DNA of 64,000 nucleotides from Membranipora membranacea (GCA_914767715.1 OU612067.1:9488001-9552000); one strand, 5' to 3'; shown: positions 1 to 13,221, counted from the stretch's first letter. The notes: generated by a model not told the origin, from the letters alone. Program-made: numbers and translations.

Positions 1-89
1 AGATAACCATATCCACTAAGGACTACAGGAATGCTCATCCCTCTATCAAAGTTATTTGTTACAATCTTTAGGACGTGTGTGCCCATTCT

Positions 90-285
90 TTACTGAGACA
101 CACAGGCATTTTTCTCACTTATACTGCCAACAATTTCGGTTGAACACATCAACACGCAAAATTGTTGTACATTCGGCTGCCAGAGTTGGCCGGTAAATAC
201 CGGATTTACATAAGTATTCTGACTGTTTGAAGACACCAGTACAAGTTGATACTCTGCATTGGTGAGCCTTTTGTATATTTCCACT
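90..285 (-). CDS. Possible 3'-terminal coding exon, unrecognised
   Basis: On the minus strand an acceptor-like TTCCCAG is followed by an open frame of about 64 codons that ends in TAA at 92-90. The peptide has mixed composition (for example EYQLVLVSSNSQNTY) and four cysteines, and I recognise no family. It could be the last exon of the gene that starts at 3224 on the same strand. It would enter in phase 1, while that first exon ends in phase 0, so at least one more exon would be needed between them. An open frame of this length can occur by chance in AT-rich DNA. Confidence 0.2.
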
Positions 286-2790
286 GGGAAGTTAAGATCT
301 TTTAGATCATTTCTAAGATACTCATAATATGAATACTAGTCGACATAATATGCCAATGATGTGGTGAATATAGCTACACTTAATCACAGCTACAGGTAAA
401 ACCGGTCAGAGCTTTGAAGACAAAAAGCTCTGTGATCTTATGTCAGCAGCTAAAAACATGACATTTTCTTCTAAACTCAGAAAATGTCCCCCTATGGTCG
501 CCTTCCATTGTCAGTGGTTATGGCTGTCAGTGTATGCACATAATCTATTAGGGAGTACACCTATCTAACATGGTTGGATTCAATCAAGCAAAAAATTGAA
601 GGAATAGCTGAATTTGATAATTACACATTGTACTTATTGATGGTGACATAAGAACTTTAATATGAAGCCATTCATAGCCAACTCCCAGAATGGAATCATT
701 CGAAATTTCGTTATGAAGAATGTTATATTTTATCACCTATCATATGGGTCAATTTCCCCACCAACATATGTTGGATCATGCGATACGATGTTATTGCACA
801 CTACTACTTTGGTAGATTTACAGGTGATAATTAACCTAAGCCAAGCGTGTAGTATATTATAAGGGAATGAATAAACTACTACAGCCAAGCTTAACATCTG
901 GGATATCACATTAAACAGCGTTAGGAATGCACAGTAATGTTTAAATTCCAATAATCCATAAATACGAATGCTGACAATTATGGCAATACAGCAGTTCCTT
1001 TTTTAATAAAAGTTGACTTTCAGGTATTGTAATTGTGTGATTAGTTCTTTATCTCACAAAATAACTCAATATTTGAATGGTGTGTAGCTAACGGCATCAT
1101 GGTCAGCATGAAATGCAGTGCCAAAATGGAAAACCCGATCGGTCGAAAAACTCATAATCATTGACAGCCCCAGTCCAGTGGATCCTCAAATGTACTTTGG
1201 ATCCATTTAGGCCTAAACTGAATCTAAACCTAAACTAAATGATAAAATGGTGACTCGAGTTTATGATCTGCATGTCCACTAGACTAGGACTTGCGCGATC
1301 TTCTGTTTACTGTGAGACGAACAACCAAAGGAATTTAAGGCATCCAGTTGACAAGGCCTTAAAATCAAGGCCATCCTTTGCGGTGCATGTTATCAGAGAG
1401 TTACAATGTAACTTTAAAGGCTTGCTGATATCCACTGTAAACAGTAGGTACATATTTTCCATTTTCAACTACCAGGAGATCAAACCCATCTTACCACCCA
1501 GATCAAGCGTGATCCAGTTTGCCTGCATTTCGGGTTCGAGTCGCCGCCGATTCACATGTAGAATGGGAATGACCGCACTGCTGGCAATTTGGATCACACT
1601 TCTTCTACATGCCACCCATATCATCAGCACAACTCTTGAAAGTTTTCATGAAGTACTCAAAGAGAAGCCTGAGTGTTAGAGGTGGCCCATTGAGCGCTCA
1701 AGTAGGGGTGATATCTGGTAAAATCAACACCGGTACCCAAATCAACATGGGTACCCAAATCACAGCCATGAATATTCGTGTTTGAGTTTTTTTGGAAGAC
1801 AACGTAGAGCAGTGAATCACCCGGGTTTTTTGCCTCAGGATGTCATGTATTTTTAACTGGCCATGACAAAGTCCACCAGTTCACATAGGCGTATATATCC
1901 AACAAACAATACATTCTAGTGAGTGTCCCAACCACAATACATGGCATACCAAAAAGAAATATACTTTCTCCCAATAATCACAATAAAAACTTCTCCCAAT
2001 GATTTTCTTGCTAGACATCTCATATACTCTAGTGTTAGCTCTCACACATTGAATGTTGGTTCCCCATGTTAATGCGCTGACAATGTTCATACAAAAGGGG
2101 GATGGGGAGGGGCAATGCAGAAACAAGTTCCCACTGTCTCTGCTTTCACTGACTATCAACTGAGCGGCCTAGTTGCGTAATTGACCTTCTAGCCTGATGA
2201 TGACTGTTTTAGCTGTTCATTGATCGATTGTTAGGTATGCTAATATTTATTTCATTGATATGAATAATTAATGTCGGTCTTCACAGGTACACCTCAACTT
2301 CTATATGACATGTCGTGAGTATAAAATTCTTGGTGGTAACAAATAATCACAATCTTTTCTGAGTTTGAGACCTTCTCATTGATGCAGAGGTCACTCTGCT
2401 GGAATCACTACCTAACACAGGAAATGACATATGATGTGAGCACCCTCCCCCTTGCAGAGTTTTAGACGATATAGCCCTCGTTTTGCGAAATGAATGTCTG
2501 TTTTCTAGCATGGGATACTTTCACAAGATCAGTATCGTACATGTTGAAATTCATGGCTGGGTATTATTTGGAAATGACGAATTCTTATAATTCCTGCTTG
2601 TCAACATGTTTTAGCGTCCAAATACTTGTTTTTGGTTTATTTGTCATGCTCAGCTATCTGAGTGTCATCAAAGAGTCACAATAGACTCAAAACGACAGTG
2701 TCTACCCTACCTGAGTAATCAGACAGACAGACAGACAGATATGACAGACAGGTCTTTCTCAAATTGCTAACTTGTGTGAGCAGGGTAAGG
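286..2790. other. No assignable gene
   Basis: I see no convincing exon here. The longest open frame (1263-1679, plus) has no family resemblance, although its last 38 codons resemble a signal peptide (MGMTALLAIWITLLLHA). A short duplication, GGTACCCAAATCA spaced by about 20 bases, lies near 1732-1765. A (GACA)n microsatellite sits at about 2722-2752. If the gene starting at 3224 extends leftward, its introns occupy this stretch. Confidence 0.4.
2722..2752. repeat. (GACA)n microsatellite
   Basis: Tandem GACA copies, interrupted once by TAT, are directly visible. Confidence 0.85.
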
Positions 2791-2802
2791 CGTATTTAGT
2801 AC

Positions 2803-2984
2803 CCTAGGCAAGGTGTGTGTCAACCTCTTCCGCTGTTGAGCACAATGAGCTGGCTTCTTTCTCGATAGGGGAAGAGGTAGCCTTGTAATGCGGCTACTTT
2901 TTTTTATTTCCCAAATTCAAAAAAAGTAGTCACATGACAAGGCTAGGGAAGAGGAGGCTGCCTAGTTTACAGACTGACACACAA
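2803..2984. mobile_element. Palindromic MITE-like element
   Basis: The two halves are inverted repeats of each other. The outer arms run from CCTAGGCAAGGTGTGTGTCA on the left to a matching TGACACACA...CTGCCTAG on the right. The inner arms are GTAGCCTTGT...GGCTACTTTTTTT against AAAAAAAGTAGTC...ACAAGGCTAG. It carries no coding capacity. It resembles a non-autonomous DNA transposon or foldback element; the exact ends and target-site duplication are unresolved. Confidence 0.6.
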
Positions 2985-3059
2985 CGTTCCCCAAATGGGC
3001 GGAATTTATAATACAGGCTAATAAGTCAGGGTGCTGAAGTAGTAGAATAATGTACTCAC

Positions 3060-3224
3060 CATGCAGACATTGTGGTGGTATGTTTTGACAATCTTGGTCT
3101 TGATCTTGCGGTTCTGAGAAGAGCCTGTACTACCAGGAGCACTATCAGGAGATGCGGAGGATCTTGGTGCGGTTGATGATTTAGATAATAATGGAGAATG
3201 TGCACTGCGTCTCTTACTTGTCAT
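3060..3224 (-). CDS. First coding exon of an unrecognised gene
   Basis: An ATG with a purine at -3 (GAG ATG ACA) opens 55 codons and ends in phase 0 at a strong donor, ATG|GTGAGT. The N-terminus is rich in Ser, Pro and Ala (SKSSTAPRSSASPDSAPGS) and looks disordered. A basic segment, NRKIKTKIVKTYHHNVCM, follows and looks like the start of a folded domain. I do not recognise the family. The gene must continue to the left on the minus strand. I could not place exon 2 securely, so either the next intron is long or the exons are short. The perfect donor and the low-complexity N-terminus followed by a charged segment are the main support. Confidence 0.55.
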
Positions 3225-3826
3225 CTCTCATTGATACAGGGCTACACACCCTCCTCCTCACAGGAATCACCAGAACATCACCAGTCGTACAACAGACAAC
3301 CCTGAAAATATGACTTTAATTTATTGCATGTTGTGAAACATGTTATGTAGGCCTATGGCAACAGGTCACCTCAGAGCAATTTTTAAAATTCGAGCAGAAA
3401 CATATAGTAACAAGCAATGAAATGCTACTTTATCGATATAGGCCTACGATTCCCCAAGGAGTGTCAGGAGCCAAGAACTCAAAGCTGCACTGTAGGTCAT
3501 TTCGGGTAAAAGGGTGAAAAATGCTTTGCTTACAGGTTTGGGACTTATTCATCGAAAGCCAGCTGTTGTGAGAAACTGGGTGTGAATTAAAACAGCAATC
3601 TTTACTAGTCGGTCTCATCGATTGGTGGTACAATCAGTGTGCCAAACGGAGCCACTTTCTTGTTAACAGAAAGGAACCTGAAGAGATGGGCTCCTAGGTT
3701 TTACATGCCTTTTTTTGGAATTTCTAGTATCAACCACCAAAGATCACCTGATACTGGACATCTGTAAAGTTAAGGCATGAAGAGTGTTGCCTCGGATAAT
3801 TGATTTCACAATGTTTTTTTTTACAG

Positions 3827-3942
3827 GAAATACATGCATGCAACTAGCATACATGGTGGTCCCCGAAGTTACACCAGGAGGAAGGCCTGCCATGTATGAG
3901 CAAGTGGGGAGAACTGTTGAGCACATAATCTGCTCCCTCGAG
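3827..3942 (+). CDS. Orphan exon-like segment
   Basis: A pyrimidine-rich acceptor (TTTTTTTTTACAG) and a donor-like CTCGAG|GTTAGA bound 116 bases that stay open on the plus strand. The peptide includes AYMVVPEVTPGGRPAMYEQV. No partner exon, start or stop can be assigned and no family is recognised. It lies upstream of the CUB-sushi receptor gene on the same strand, but I see no in-frame connection. It could equally be a decayed repeat or a chance frame. Confidence 0.2.
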
Positions 3943-4984
3943 GTTAGAATTAGGCCGATGATGATTAAGACAAACACACAGTCACTCATTTCACAATATA
4001 GATCTAGGGAGAGTAACAACAGCCAGCGTAAGGCTTGATTCAGCGTGGGTAGTAAGGCTAGGTTACAAACAGTAGAGTGAGTAGGACTCTAGACCTACTC
4101 TCTTTGCTGTGGACTAAAGAAACTCTTTAGACTAACAGATGCCAATGAGGTCACAGTATAATACGCTAGCTAGCCGATGCAATGCTTAAAAGCTATAGTA
4201 AGTCTAGTTTCAACAGCCAATACATAACAAACTATTCAGGCCTAAACTGGTCTGGTAGTTTCAAAGAGTAATTGAAACAACAATTAACAATTCATTTAAT
4301 CATATCATCATTGAATCTGATAGTAACATTCAAATCAATTCATTCAAAAACTGTAGCAACTACCTACTACTAACTAAACTAGCTAACCCACTCAATCACT
4401 CTGTGTTCTTGTATTAATTTAGTTACCCAATGATGAAATTGAGAATAAATTCCAAAATTTAGATATCAAAAGAGTAATAGGCCCAAGTAAGTACTGAATG
4501 ACAATGATGAATGCTGATGAGTGAGTTGAGTACTAGTAGCAGCATTTTTATTATTATATTTTATTAACACAATTCAGCTAGCAATGGAAGTAAGTGGTAT
4601 CTGTGTCAATACTTACTGATTACACCATTGGTATGCTTTGGTTGCTGGCTAGTGCATATATACAAGGAGTTTACTTAAGGGAAAATGATGTAGGAAATGG
4701 CAATATATATACAAAAATTTTCAAAATATCCACTCCAGTTCTTTTGGACCGTGATATTTGATCAAGCAAAGTAATGTTGATCACAAACTGAAAGTAGGAA
4801 AATTAGTTGTCTCGTGTGAGCCAATCAGTTCAAGCTCCGCTGTCATAACTGTTTTGATTGGTCATAATGGGTTCTAATATCTTACACAACTCAACAGTAA
4901 TTCTTTTCCATCACTTCCGATTGGCTCCGATAAAAACACACATTTCATTCAATCAAAACAACTCGCTAGGACAAGTTTGTTTAT

Positions 4985-5028
4985 TATCAGTGCTGTCATA
5001 ACCATAAGAAGGAAGACAAACCAAAAAG
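4985..5028 (+). other. Possible 5' UTR exon of the CUB-sushi receptor gene
   Basis: CCAAAAAG|GTATGT forms a good donor at 5028. The next acceptor, TATATACAG at 5399-5407, opens the exon that holds the start codon. The upstream limit is unknown and the start given here is nominal. The segment has no open frame feeding the coding sequence, so it would be untranslated leader. Confidence 0.35.
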
Positions 5029-5269
5029 GTATGTTTTGGCAAGGAGTAACAGTTACTCCTTGGTTTTAGTGAGGAAAGTGAACGATCTGACAATTTTATT
5101 GCAGTTGTTTTTTTTTAATTAATGTTTTGGTTCGCTAAAAATAAGATGATAAGTTCATGAATAACCTCTCTTTAAATTAAATTATACCCCACTTCTTGGA
5201 AGATATGTGGCTTATTCCTGTGGTATATTTCATTATATGTAGGTAGGACCTGTGGTTTGGCACACACAC

Positions 5270-5345
5270 GCCTTCTGTATCCAGTGGTTGAGGCCGCTGT
5301 GGCCCTCGACCACGTCCACTGGATTAGCACCTACTACAGAAGGGC
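5270..5345. repeat. Nested GC-rich hairpin in the first intron
   Basis: The outer arms GCCTTCTGTA and TACAGAAGGGC enclose a second inverted pair, TCCAGTGG and CCACTGGA, with further pairing of TTGAGG to CCTCGA. It is clearly more GC-rich than its surroundings. It could be a small foldback element or a structured RNA element within the 5029-5407 intron. Confidence 0.6.
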
Positions 5346-5486
5346 TGTTCAATATTGAAAAACGAAGCAAGATGATAGTATTGATTCACAAATATTTCTA
5401 TATACAGGTTCTCAGCACCTGATAGAGAGGAACTACTAGTATCATCACAACCAACAATACCAGAGCAATCCATCAGTTGCAGTAAT

Positions 5487-8400
5487 ATGAAGCTGAAAGG
5501 TGAGCATAGGGGTTCATACTTGAGTCATAATGAATGATATATTGGAATGCTAGATGATGTAATATTGAGTATGGATGGCCCAATTTTATTCTTTAATCGC
5601 TTTGAAAGGATATGATGATTGGTTAATCGGTCTTGCTATCCAAGTCATACATTTTAGTAGATAGTAGTTACTGGTTACTAAACATTGTGATTGTGCAATG
5701 AATAAGAGTTGTTACTATATAGTATAGAGTTACAGTAATCAAAAGAATAGAATAGAAATGTGTAGAATCTTCTAGATTATTTTCTGAGGTTCTTTGATAA
5801 CTTTTGACCAACACCCTCTATAAGTATATCATGGGTTATACAATTTTACTCAGGGACATTGTCACTCAAACTTTTGTGATATGATCATTTGTAAACTGAT
5901 TATTGTTAAGCTAAAATACAATGAGGCACAGATCATACATAGTCCTGACTGTTCATATGGCCTTTTCTTGCTTACAAAAACTTCCACCAAATTTCTTGTT
6001 TCAAATAGGGTGTTTTGAATCCCATCCCAATAATATAATGTTTCTCATTTGAAATCACTGTTACTTTATCATAATTACAAGTCCTACTGATGTAAGTATA
6101 CTTGTTAGAGGGACATGCCGCTTGTTGTTTTAATCGTTATGCTGTTATGACTCCTATCACTCTCCTGCAGACAGATTTTATTCAAACACAATTTCGATTA
6201 TTACTAATGATTAACACATGCATGATGGCAGCAGGCCTAGGATGAGAATCTTAGGCTCAACAAAGTCTTCGTTTTCACACAGCATTGCTTTCAGTATTGC
6301 TCTTGTTATTCTAGTTGTATGAGTTTGGAGAGAGGGTAAATTTTGGAGATGTGGAAATTTGGTTGGTTGATGTTGATGTGAATATTGTAGTTTATGGGTA
6401 GGAAGATGACACTAGAGTGGAAATTGAACCCGGAACTTCTCACTTCCTAGCTTAGATGTGATCAGTTGCGCTATCAAAACCTCTTGTTTCCTATCACTTT
6501 TTGTTGCTGGTGCCAGTGTAACTGGGAATGAATGAACTCTGTGTGAAACACACAAAAGGAGCATTCTCTTCCATGTGACTCAAAGTGACATGTTACCAGC
6601 ATATACCAACCTTGCTTGCGTCTGTGCTGGTGTAATAAACTAGATGTTGATATTTTTCGATAACCCAACTCAAGGTGAATGGCTCTGCTCTTCTTTGGTT
6701 CAGCGTTACATTACTTTACCTTCTCTGTTGTAGGTTATGGCGTGTATGTGGTGGCACTATTTATTGCACTCGGTCCATTTGTAGCGGCACAAGCAGATGG
6801 CGATGATCCCAATAAAAAAACTGTAGAGCAAGGTATTCATCAACTAACTTGTTGACACAAACTGAATATTTTCTAATGGGAGGAGCATGTAGGCTACAGA
6901 TAAATAATATGTTTATAGCAAAAAAAAATTTCTTTTTTATGAACTCTGCAATGTCACTAGATCCCATAATAGGCGTGAATGAAAAGAAATTGATCTTGTT
7001 TTTACTATGTGATATACACTCATATTATTTTAGCAAATTTGAATCATCATTACGTTTTCATCAAATATGATTTCTTTGCAGGTTTCATTGTTACGAGTCA
7101 CTCTGGGTTTGGCTCAAAAAATTACTCACCTCGTAAAAATCTCAGTCAAGTGGTGAAGATCCCACCTGGGACTACCAATGTTGATATTACAGTCTATTCT
7201 TTCGACATTGGAGGCGCTGAGGAAGATAATCTTACTTCTTGCCCCGATAATAGGGCTCATCCTAAACTAGACCATGTCTATATACGTATCGAACAGGGGA
7301 AGGGAAAGGAAAGGGAGGTGTTTCACTGCGGAGATAGACGATTAACTGGTGGAACTACAACATTGCATTACAATGTGCATCCGAGTGAAGAACATATACG
7401 TGTCACATTAGATACTGTCAACTCACATCCTGGCTACCTTATGTTTTTTAAATGTAGGTGACACAGGCATGCTGTTTTTTTATTATTGTAAGGTAGTGTT
7501 TTATTCGCCCAAATATCACCACCAATATATCATCAGATCTTTTTCATATCAAAGTCTCTTAATAACGCCCTTATTTCTGGGACAAAAAATTAGATTTAAA
7601 CAAGGCATCAGTCGTCATTAGATTCAGGATTATATTACCTTGGACCCAATTTTATTGAAATATTTGAATTTTTGTTTGCAGTTACTGGTTGTGCTGTTGT
7701 TCCTAATGCTAAGATCACGGGAGATGAAGAATCAGGACATTACAAGATCCAGTGCGATATAGGGTATAAAGGTGTTAATGGCACCTATGTGTGCTCAGAT
7801 GGCGACTGGGAGCGACAAGGGCAGTCGGCAGATCTTATTTGTAGTCCAGCAGGTAAAAACTACTGCAATATTTTGTGGTGATTACTTCTTCAAAATGCAG
7901 CAGGTTAAAGCTACAGTTCAATTATTTTTGACTTTTTAACAGTTTTATTATTATTATGTATGAATCAATTCATATCATGAACAACACCACTCAAATCAAC
8001 TTGGATCCACAAAAAAGCCTTAGTGTTCACAAAATGTTGCTTCTTTTTCTGTGTCACTTTGATGAACCCATTGAGCTCTTGAATGTAGATACTTGATTGA
8101 CAAGAGTATATTAGGAGTAACCTGAGCTATACCCATCGCCAACACAGTTTTGAGTACATTATGAACTCTACAACAGTGCATGCATATGTTTTGACCTAAA
8201 ATGACTTTTAGAGCATCTTATAGACACCCCCCCCCCCCCCCCCAGAAGAAGAAGCTCCTACTTGTGTGAGATCATTGTACATTTTACTTGTTATGATTTG
8301 TAGATGGCTGGATGATGGCAACAATAATTATCTCCGTTTTTGTCGCTGTTGTTATTATTGTTGTACTAGGAGTATGCTACAGAGACAGGTACGAGTCAAT

Positions 8401-9133
8401 TTAATTTAATCCTCTCTAAGCCCGGTGGCAGTCCCCTACTATCCCTGCATCCATTTAGAAAATTGGAAAATGATAGCGTAGATAAATTCCTAATGCTCTA
8501 AAACTTGTTTCATTCTACATTGCGGATCTGTTCTTTTTAATTGAGACAAGTAACTAGATCAATATCAGCTCCCTACTGCTGTTTTTATACCACTATAATT
8601 GTATCTGAATTTTACTGAAAAATCGATTCCAATTTGAGAAACTGATACATCTTATTTCTACTTCAGTCAACAGCTGAGGTAGGGATCTGTAGAGTTCTCT
8701 ACCTCCTAGTCAAGTTGAATAATCATGTTGAATTATAACTGGTCCCTGCCTCATCCAATATGTTAATGTCAAATGGAATTAACATTCAAAATGATACCCG
8801 CCTCATGATATTGAACAACAACAAATAATATTGTAAAATTTGTAAAAAAGAAACCTCACTCCAACAACCAATTGAATCTACTTAGGACACAGATCTAATG
8901 TTTCAGTGGCCTAAAAATACTTAAAATATAGATGTGTTATGCTTGGGCTGTATATGTTTATCAGGTACAGGAGACGTTCACCATTGACAACTTCAGACAG
9001 CAGGGAAACTATTCACTCTTCCCTGGGAGATGGTAACACTGGAAATCAACTAAGCACTCTACCTCTACCAGATGTTAGCACAGATACTAATAAAAGCGAG
9101 ATGGCCGTGCCCAGAGGTGTGCCCAAACGGTGA
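5487..9133 (+). CDS. CUB-sushi single-pass membrane protein
   Basis: Six coding exons: 5487-5499, 6734-6832, 7082-7453, 7682-7852, 8304-8388 and 8965-9133. They join to 909 bases (302 aa plus stop) with every phase consistent. Residues 1-25 form a signal peptide (MKLKGYGVYVVALFIALGPF, then VAAQA). Residues 38-161 resemble a CUB domain, with DHVYIRI, FHCGD and a closing GYLMFFK; the first CUB disulfide pair is not obvious. Residues 163-218 are a sushi/CCP module with four cysteines and the CDIGYKG and C-SDGDW motifs. Residues 223-243 are a valine/isoleucine-rich membrane helix followed by CYRDR. The cytoplasmic tail of about 56 residues is Ser/Thr-rich, with no ITIM or ITAM. The exon-3 donor must be GT at 7454, since the nearby GT at 7458 breaks the frame. 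By domain content it is a surface recognition or adhesion receptor; its ligand is unknown. Confidence 0.85.
6405..6640 (-). mobile_element. tRNA-derived SINE-like element in intron 1
   Basis: Read on the minus strand, a pol III A-box-like TGATAGCGCAACTGATCA is followed about 30 bases later by a B-box-like GGGTTCAATTTCC. A tRNA-unrelated tail then extends away. The spacing and boxes resemble the head of a tRNA-derived SINE. The boundaries are approximate. Confidence 0.5.
8228..8243. repeat. Poly-C tract
   Basis: An uninterrupted C run lies in the intron just before the transmembrane exon. Similar C or G runs occur near 10346, 13417, 25919 and 51744. Confidence 0.8.
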
Positions 9134-9210
9134 ATAGTTAGGCACTATGATGGCTAAACTGTACACGCCACTATTGGAATGTCGAAGTGTCTTATTCACA
9201 AGAATACCAA

Positions 9211-9216
9211 AATAAA
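9211..9216 (+). terminator. Polyadenylation signal AATAAA
   Basis: A canonical AATAAA lies 78 bases after the stop codon of the long-tail form of the CUB-sushi gene. This supports 8965-9133 as a true terminal exon. Confidence 0.6.
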
Positions 9217-10253
9217 GATGATGCAAGATCAATGATATACCTAATTTAATTTTGTTGCTCGTGTTGGACTTTATTGCTTATGCCATTCCCAAAGTGATAT
9301 CAAAAAAGTCGGGCCTCAAACAGATTAATTTAATTTAATTAAATGTATAAGTAAACTAATCCTGTGGTTTACCAAGTGCAGATCAGCAACACAAAATTTT
9401 GAAAAGCATTTTAGAGATTTATCTTGTAGTCGATAGTCGTCGGAGACAGAAAGTTGCCAAGGTTTTATTCACTGAAATCTTATTTTTATGCTATGCCACT
9501 GTCAATTGGCCTTGCTTGTACTCATGCGGTGCAACATTTTATTGCCCAGTTCAGATGTTGCCCAAAGTTTTTTTGCTTTGATATTAATCCAGTTTTCTAC
9601 AAATCAGTGATTCTAAAATATGCGTTGGAGATTTGCAACAATATTTTGAAAGGAAAGTTCTCTCTAAGAGTCTAGACAATCAATCTCATTATCATGCATT
9701 CCTACCTTGCATTATGCCATCTCTTTTTAACTTGTTTGTTTGGTATCTTAGATACATATCAGCAGATAGTTGATTCATACAGGTTATTGATTTTTTACTA
9801 TTTAATTTTGGAACAGTATTAATCGCAAGTTCTATTGTTAATTTTTTAGAAATTTTTTAATTGATTGATAATCAATATTTGTTATTTATGTTATTATTAA
9901 AAATAAATTGATGTTTTGACTTTGAAGACAACCCTAAATTAATCAACAACAACAAACATGGAAAAATTATATTAAATAGGCAATAAATGAAAAAATGTGG
10001 ACAGCTTTGCTGTACAACTGTTTCGCCAAACCAGATGTTGATAGCAATGGTTGTATAACCGAAAGTCGTCTAGACCTTTTCTCAGCAGCAGTTATACACG
10101 ATACACAACTGGAATATAACTTATGGTTGTCTGGCTGTACTGCACTAGTAGTCAAGGAGGTTATTATCACCTAACGGGTGATTTTTTGGATTCATACCGG
10201 CTCAGGATAGAAGACGACTTGCAAAGGTACTGTTATTACTAGCTACCTGTCTT

Positions 10254-10465
10254 GGTCATGATGTAAAAAAATGAAAGGGAGACAAGGTGAATGCTAGCTC
10301 AGCTGGTAATGACATAGCCTGTCTTGACAAGCTTTGTTCTCTGGGGGGGGGGGGGGGGGGGGTGGAGGGAGGGAGAGGACAAACTCTTGTCAAGCCAGGC
10401 TATGTCATTACCAGCTGAGCTTGCAGTATTCACCTCGTTCCCCTTTCAATTATTACATCATGGCC
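10254..10465. mobile_element. Inverted-repeat MITE with a poly-G centre
   Basis: Arms of about 85 bases, opening with GGTCATGATGTAA and closing with TTACATCATGGCC, flank a run of about 18 G. Inside the left arm is TAGCCTGTCTTGACAA. Its exact complement recurs at 21999-22015 and 40747-40762, so this is a family. It has no coding capacity. Confidence 0.7.
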
Positions 10466-10946
10466 TATCATAGCCCAGACAGTACAATTCGGAAAGATGG
10501 CAGCTTATAAAAGTTTAAACAAACTAGAGATTCTACCTGATGATAATATGTTATGACCACTGATCTGACTATGAGATAGCTATAACCTTTACAATGCACA
10601 CAATTGTAAAACAATTTTTAATACCTTTGCTGTGTGATCCTACCTACGGAATTGCCTTCTGTTTAGCCACTCAGGGGAGTCTTTTAATTATGTATGACAG
10701 TGGCAGTGCTTTACTAAAGCAAATTATCACTATCACATCGCTCAAACTTATCACTCACATGGTCTTTCAATTAGACAATTTGCTTCCAAATCGCTCAATC
10801 AGAATGTATATAGTTCCTATCGAATTGCAAATTTGGCTGCTTTTAATTGAAAGAAACCCCAGGTTTGCTCAAAGGATAGGACCAGTAATAATTACAACGC
10901 AGGCAACATTGGATGAAACTACTTAAGATAGTCCAAGTCTCCTTAG

Positions 10947-10995
10947 CCCTATCTCAAAGGCCCCAAAACAGAAAAGGGGGCCCTTTGAGATAGGG
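10947..10995. repeat. Short perfect hairpin
   Basis: CCCTATCTCAAAGG and CCTTTGAGATAGGG are perfect inverted arms around a loop of about 20 bases. It could be a remnant of a foldback element. Confidence 0.7.
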
Positions 10996-13221
10996 TGAGG
11001 TTCCATGGCTAGAGATTGTAGCTGCACTACGGGACAGCGCCATATTCCAGATCAGTCATCACTGTAAGGGCTACCAATTCAATCATTCAATTAGTTTGTG
11101 ATCATTAAGTTCCAGTCGGTTCTGGGTCTCAAATCACTGGAAATAAAGAATGTAAGGTGCTTTTTATAGATTAAGTTTTAATTTAAGTGCCTCCCTGGTG
11201 TTTGTGTCCAAGACAACTTGCTGAATCATGAAATCGAAATCTCATTCTTTTACAAGATCTTATTCATCATTAAGACACCTGTGATCAAACCAGGGTTAGT
11301 GCCATTTGTTGAGATTAGACTTCATTCAATTTATCACCCACTTACAAACAAAATGTCGCATTTGTGCTGCACTTGCATTTACAACTGACATAAAAACAGC
11401 ATTCGCATTATTTTGTTGTGCATTTGTAACAAGCAGACTTCACAGCATTTAATTTGCATTTGTAAATTTCAAGATTTTTGCAATTTCCATTCGTATTGCA
11501 TTTGATAGCTGGCCCTAGAACGCATTTCCAATTCATTGAAATTTGGGAGTGCGAATTAATGCAAATGCGCATTTTCAAATGGCCCCAGCCCTGGATCAAT
11601 CCTTATTACATTGTTGTCTATGGTTAGAAAAGCTGAAGCATAGATCCTGTGTCAGCATCATCATGATTCCTAGATAATAACTAGCTAACAGACTTTATAA
11701 GATAAATCATACTTTCTTCAATTTCAATGTTATTCCCCTCTGAAACATAGGAGTGGACTTTCATAAAACCGAAGCCTGGTAGGAACCCGGCTACCTTTCA
11801 AACCAAAATACAGCATGTATTTTGGGTACAAAAATTTAAACCATCTTGAACCAAGAGATTGAGATTAGAAAACAACCTGATATTGAAGAAATATCAACTG
11901 CTGACAAAACAAATTTCTATCCATTGTCTATGGTGGCATGTGAGGAGGGTTGTTAAAAAAGAGTCAGATATTGACTTCCTGTATATGACTGCGAAGAGCC
12001 GGACATGATATTGGATACAGAGATCAGAATTGTGCTGACAATATGAACGCTTTTGAACAAAACCACAACAAAATTACGTAAGAGAGATGATGAATATCGT
12101 GTAATATGTAGTGAAAGTTTCATTTATTGTGGAAATCGATGTTTGAAATTATAAAAATGTGATTAGAAACAAGCAAATTCATCAGTTGAAGAGAAAAAAT
12201 ACCAATGTAAGATGGTATGATCCTGTAGATTTCCATTGAGGAGCTACCATGTTGATAATAAGTGCAACGGTAAGGAGTATGCAATCAAAGATAAAATGAG
12301 GAATGTAAAATGTCTTTTATAAAAATGAAGGTTTCTTTCATATTGTGTCATTATGTGCTACACATTTCTTTTGACAATGACAGTGATTTGCAAGAAAATA
12401 CTGCTACTTCATATTTGGATAAAATATATATCAATTTTATAGATTTATATTAACAAAAGAAATAGAGTTTCTATGTTTTAGACACCAACAATGACATTAA
12501 AAATATCCGTTTGTGTGAAAAATTGTTTCAGAAGTATTTTACCGTAGCTGTAATGGCGAGGGGAGGAGTGGGTAGATTCGGAGGGGTGGCTAAGTTGGGA
12601 GGGGAAGCTGCTTATGGATATCTTATATGCTGAAGGAAGCCATTTACAACCATTCTATGGCTGTTCATAACTCAACCCCAATGAGTATCAAGAATCACCC
12701 CTTGCGGTCTATGTAATATTTACTTACCTTTAGCATGATTTGAGATTAATAATAATGCTTACTCTACCCTGATACTTCTCCGTGATACTTACCGATATCA
12801 TTATAATTTTTTCAGCAAAACCTACCAGGCACAGGGATAGACAATCATTATGGATTGAGATGTGAAAAATTGAATATTTAAATAGAACTAGAGCTTTTCA
12901 GTGAATGCTTACCATATGTGTGACAAATCCTGGTGGTATGTGTTTGGCTAATGTCACCGCAACGATAATTTTTGTAATGACAATGCTAAATATCCTAATC
13001 AGTACACCAAACTATACACACCTTGGACTCGGTGTTATGTATGAATCGGTAATAAGTGTAGTCATTACTTTCATAATATTTGCAAATAAATGTTCTGTTT
13101 TTATTATCTATGTGAAATGGTTTGGGGTTGAAAACATCCCAGTCTTCAAACCATTAAAATTCATTCAGAAAGTAATAAATCAAAATATTATTTTGATCCA
13201 AATTATTATAGTGTTCCACTA

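Noticed and set aside
1530-1552. tRNA B-box-like GGGTTCGAGTCGCCGCC
   Set aside because: No A box at the right distance and no cloverleaf; probably chance.
1263-1679. 138-codon plus-strand open frame
   Set aside because: No domain, no splice context and composition like random AT-rich sequence; the hydrophobic stretch near its end is too weak a reason to call a secreted protein.
10594-10926. 110-codon plus frame
   Set aside because: No recognisable motif, no flanking exon signals, lies between two palindromic elements.
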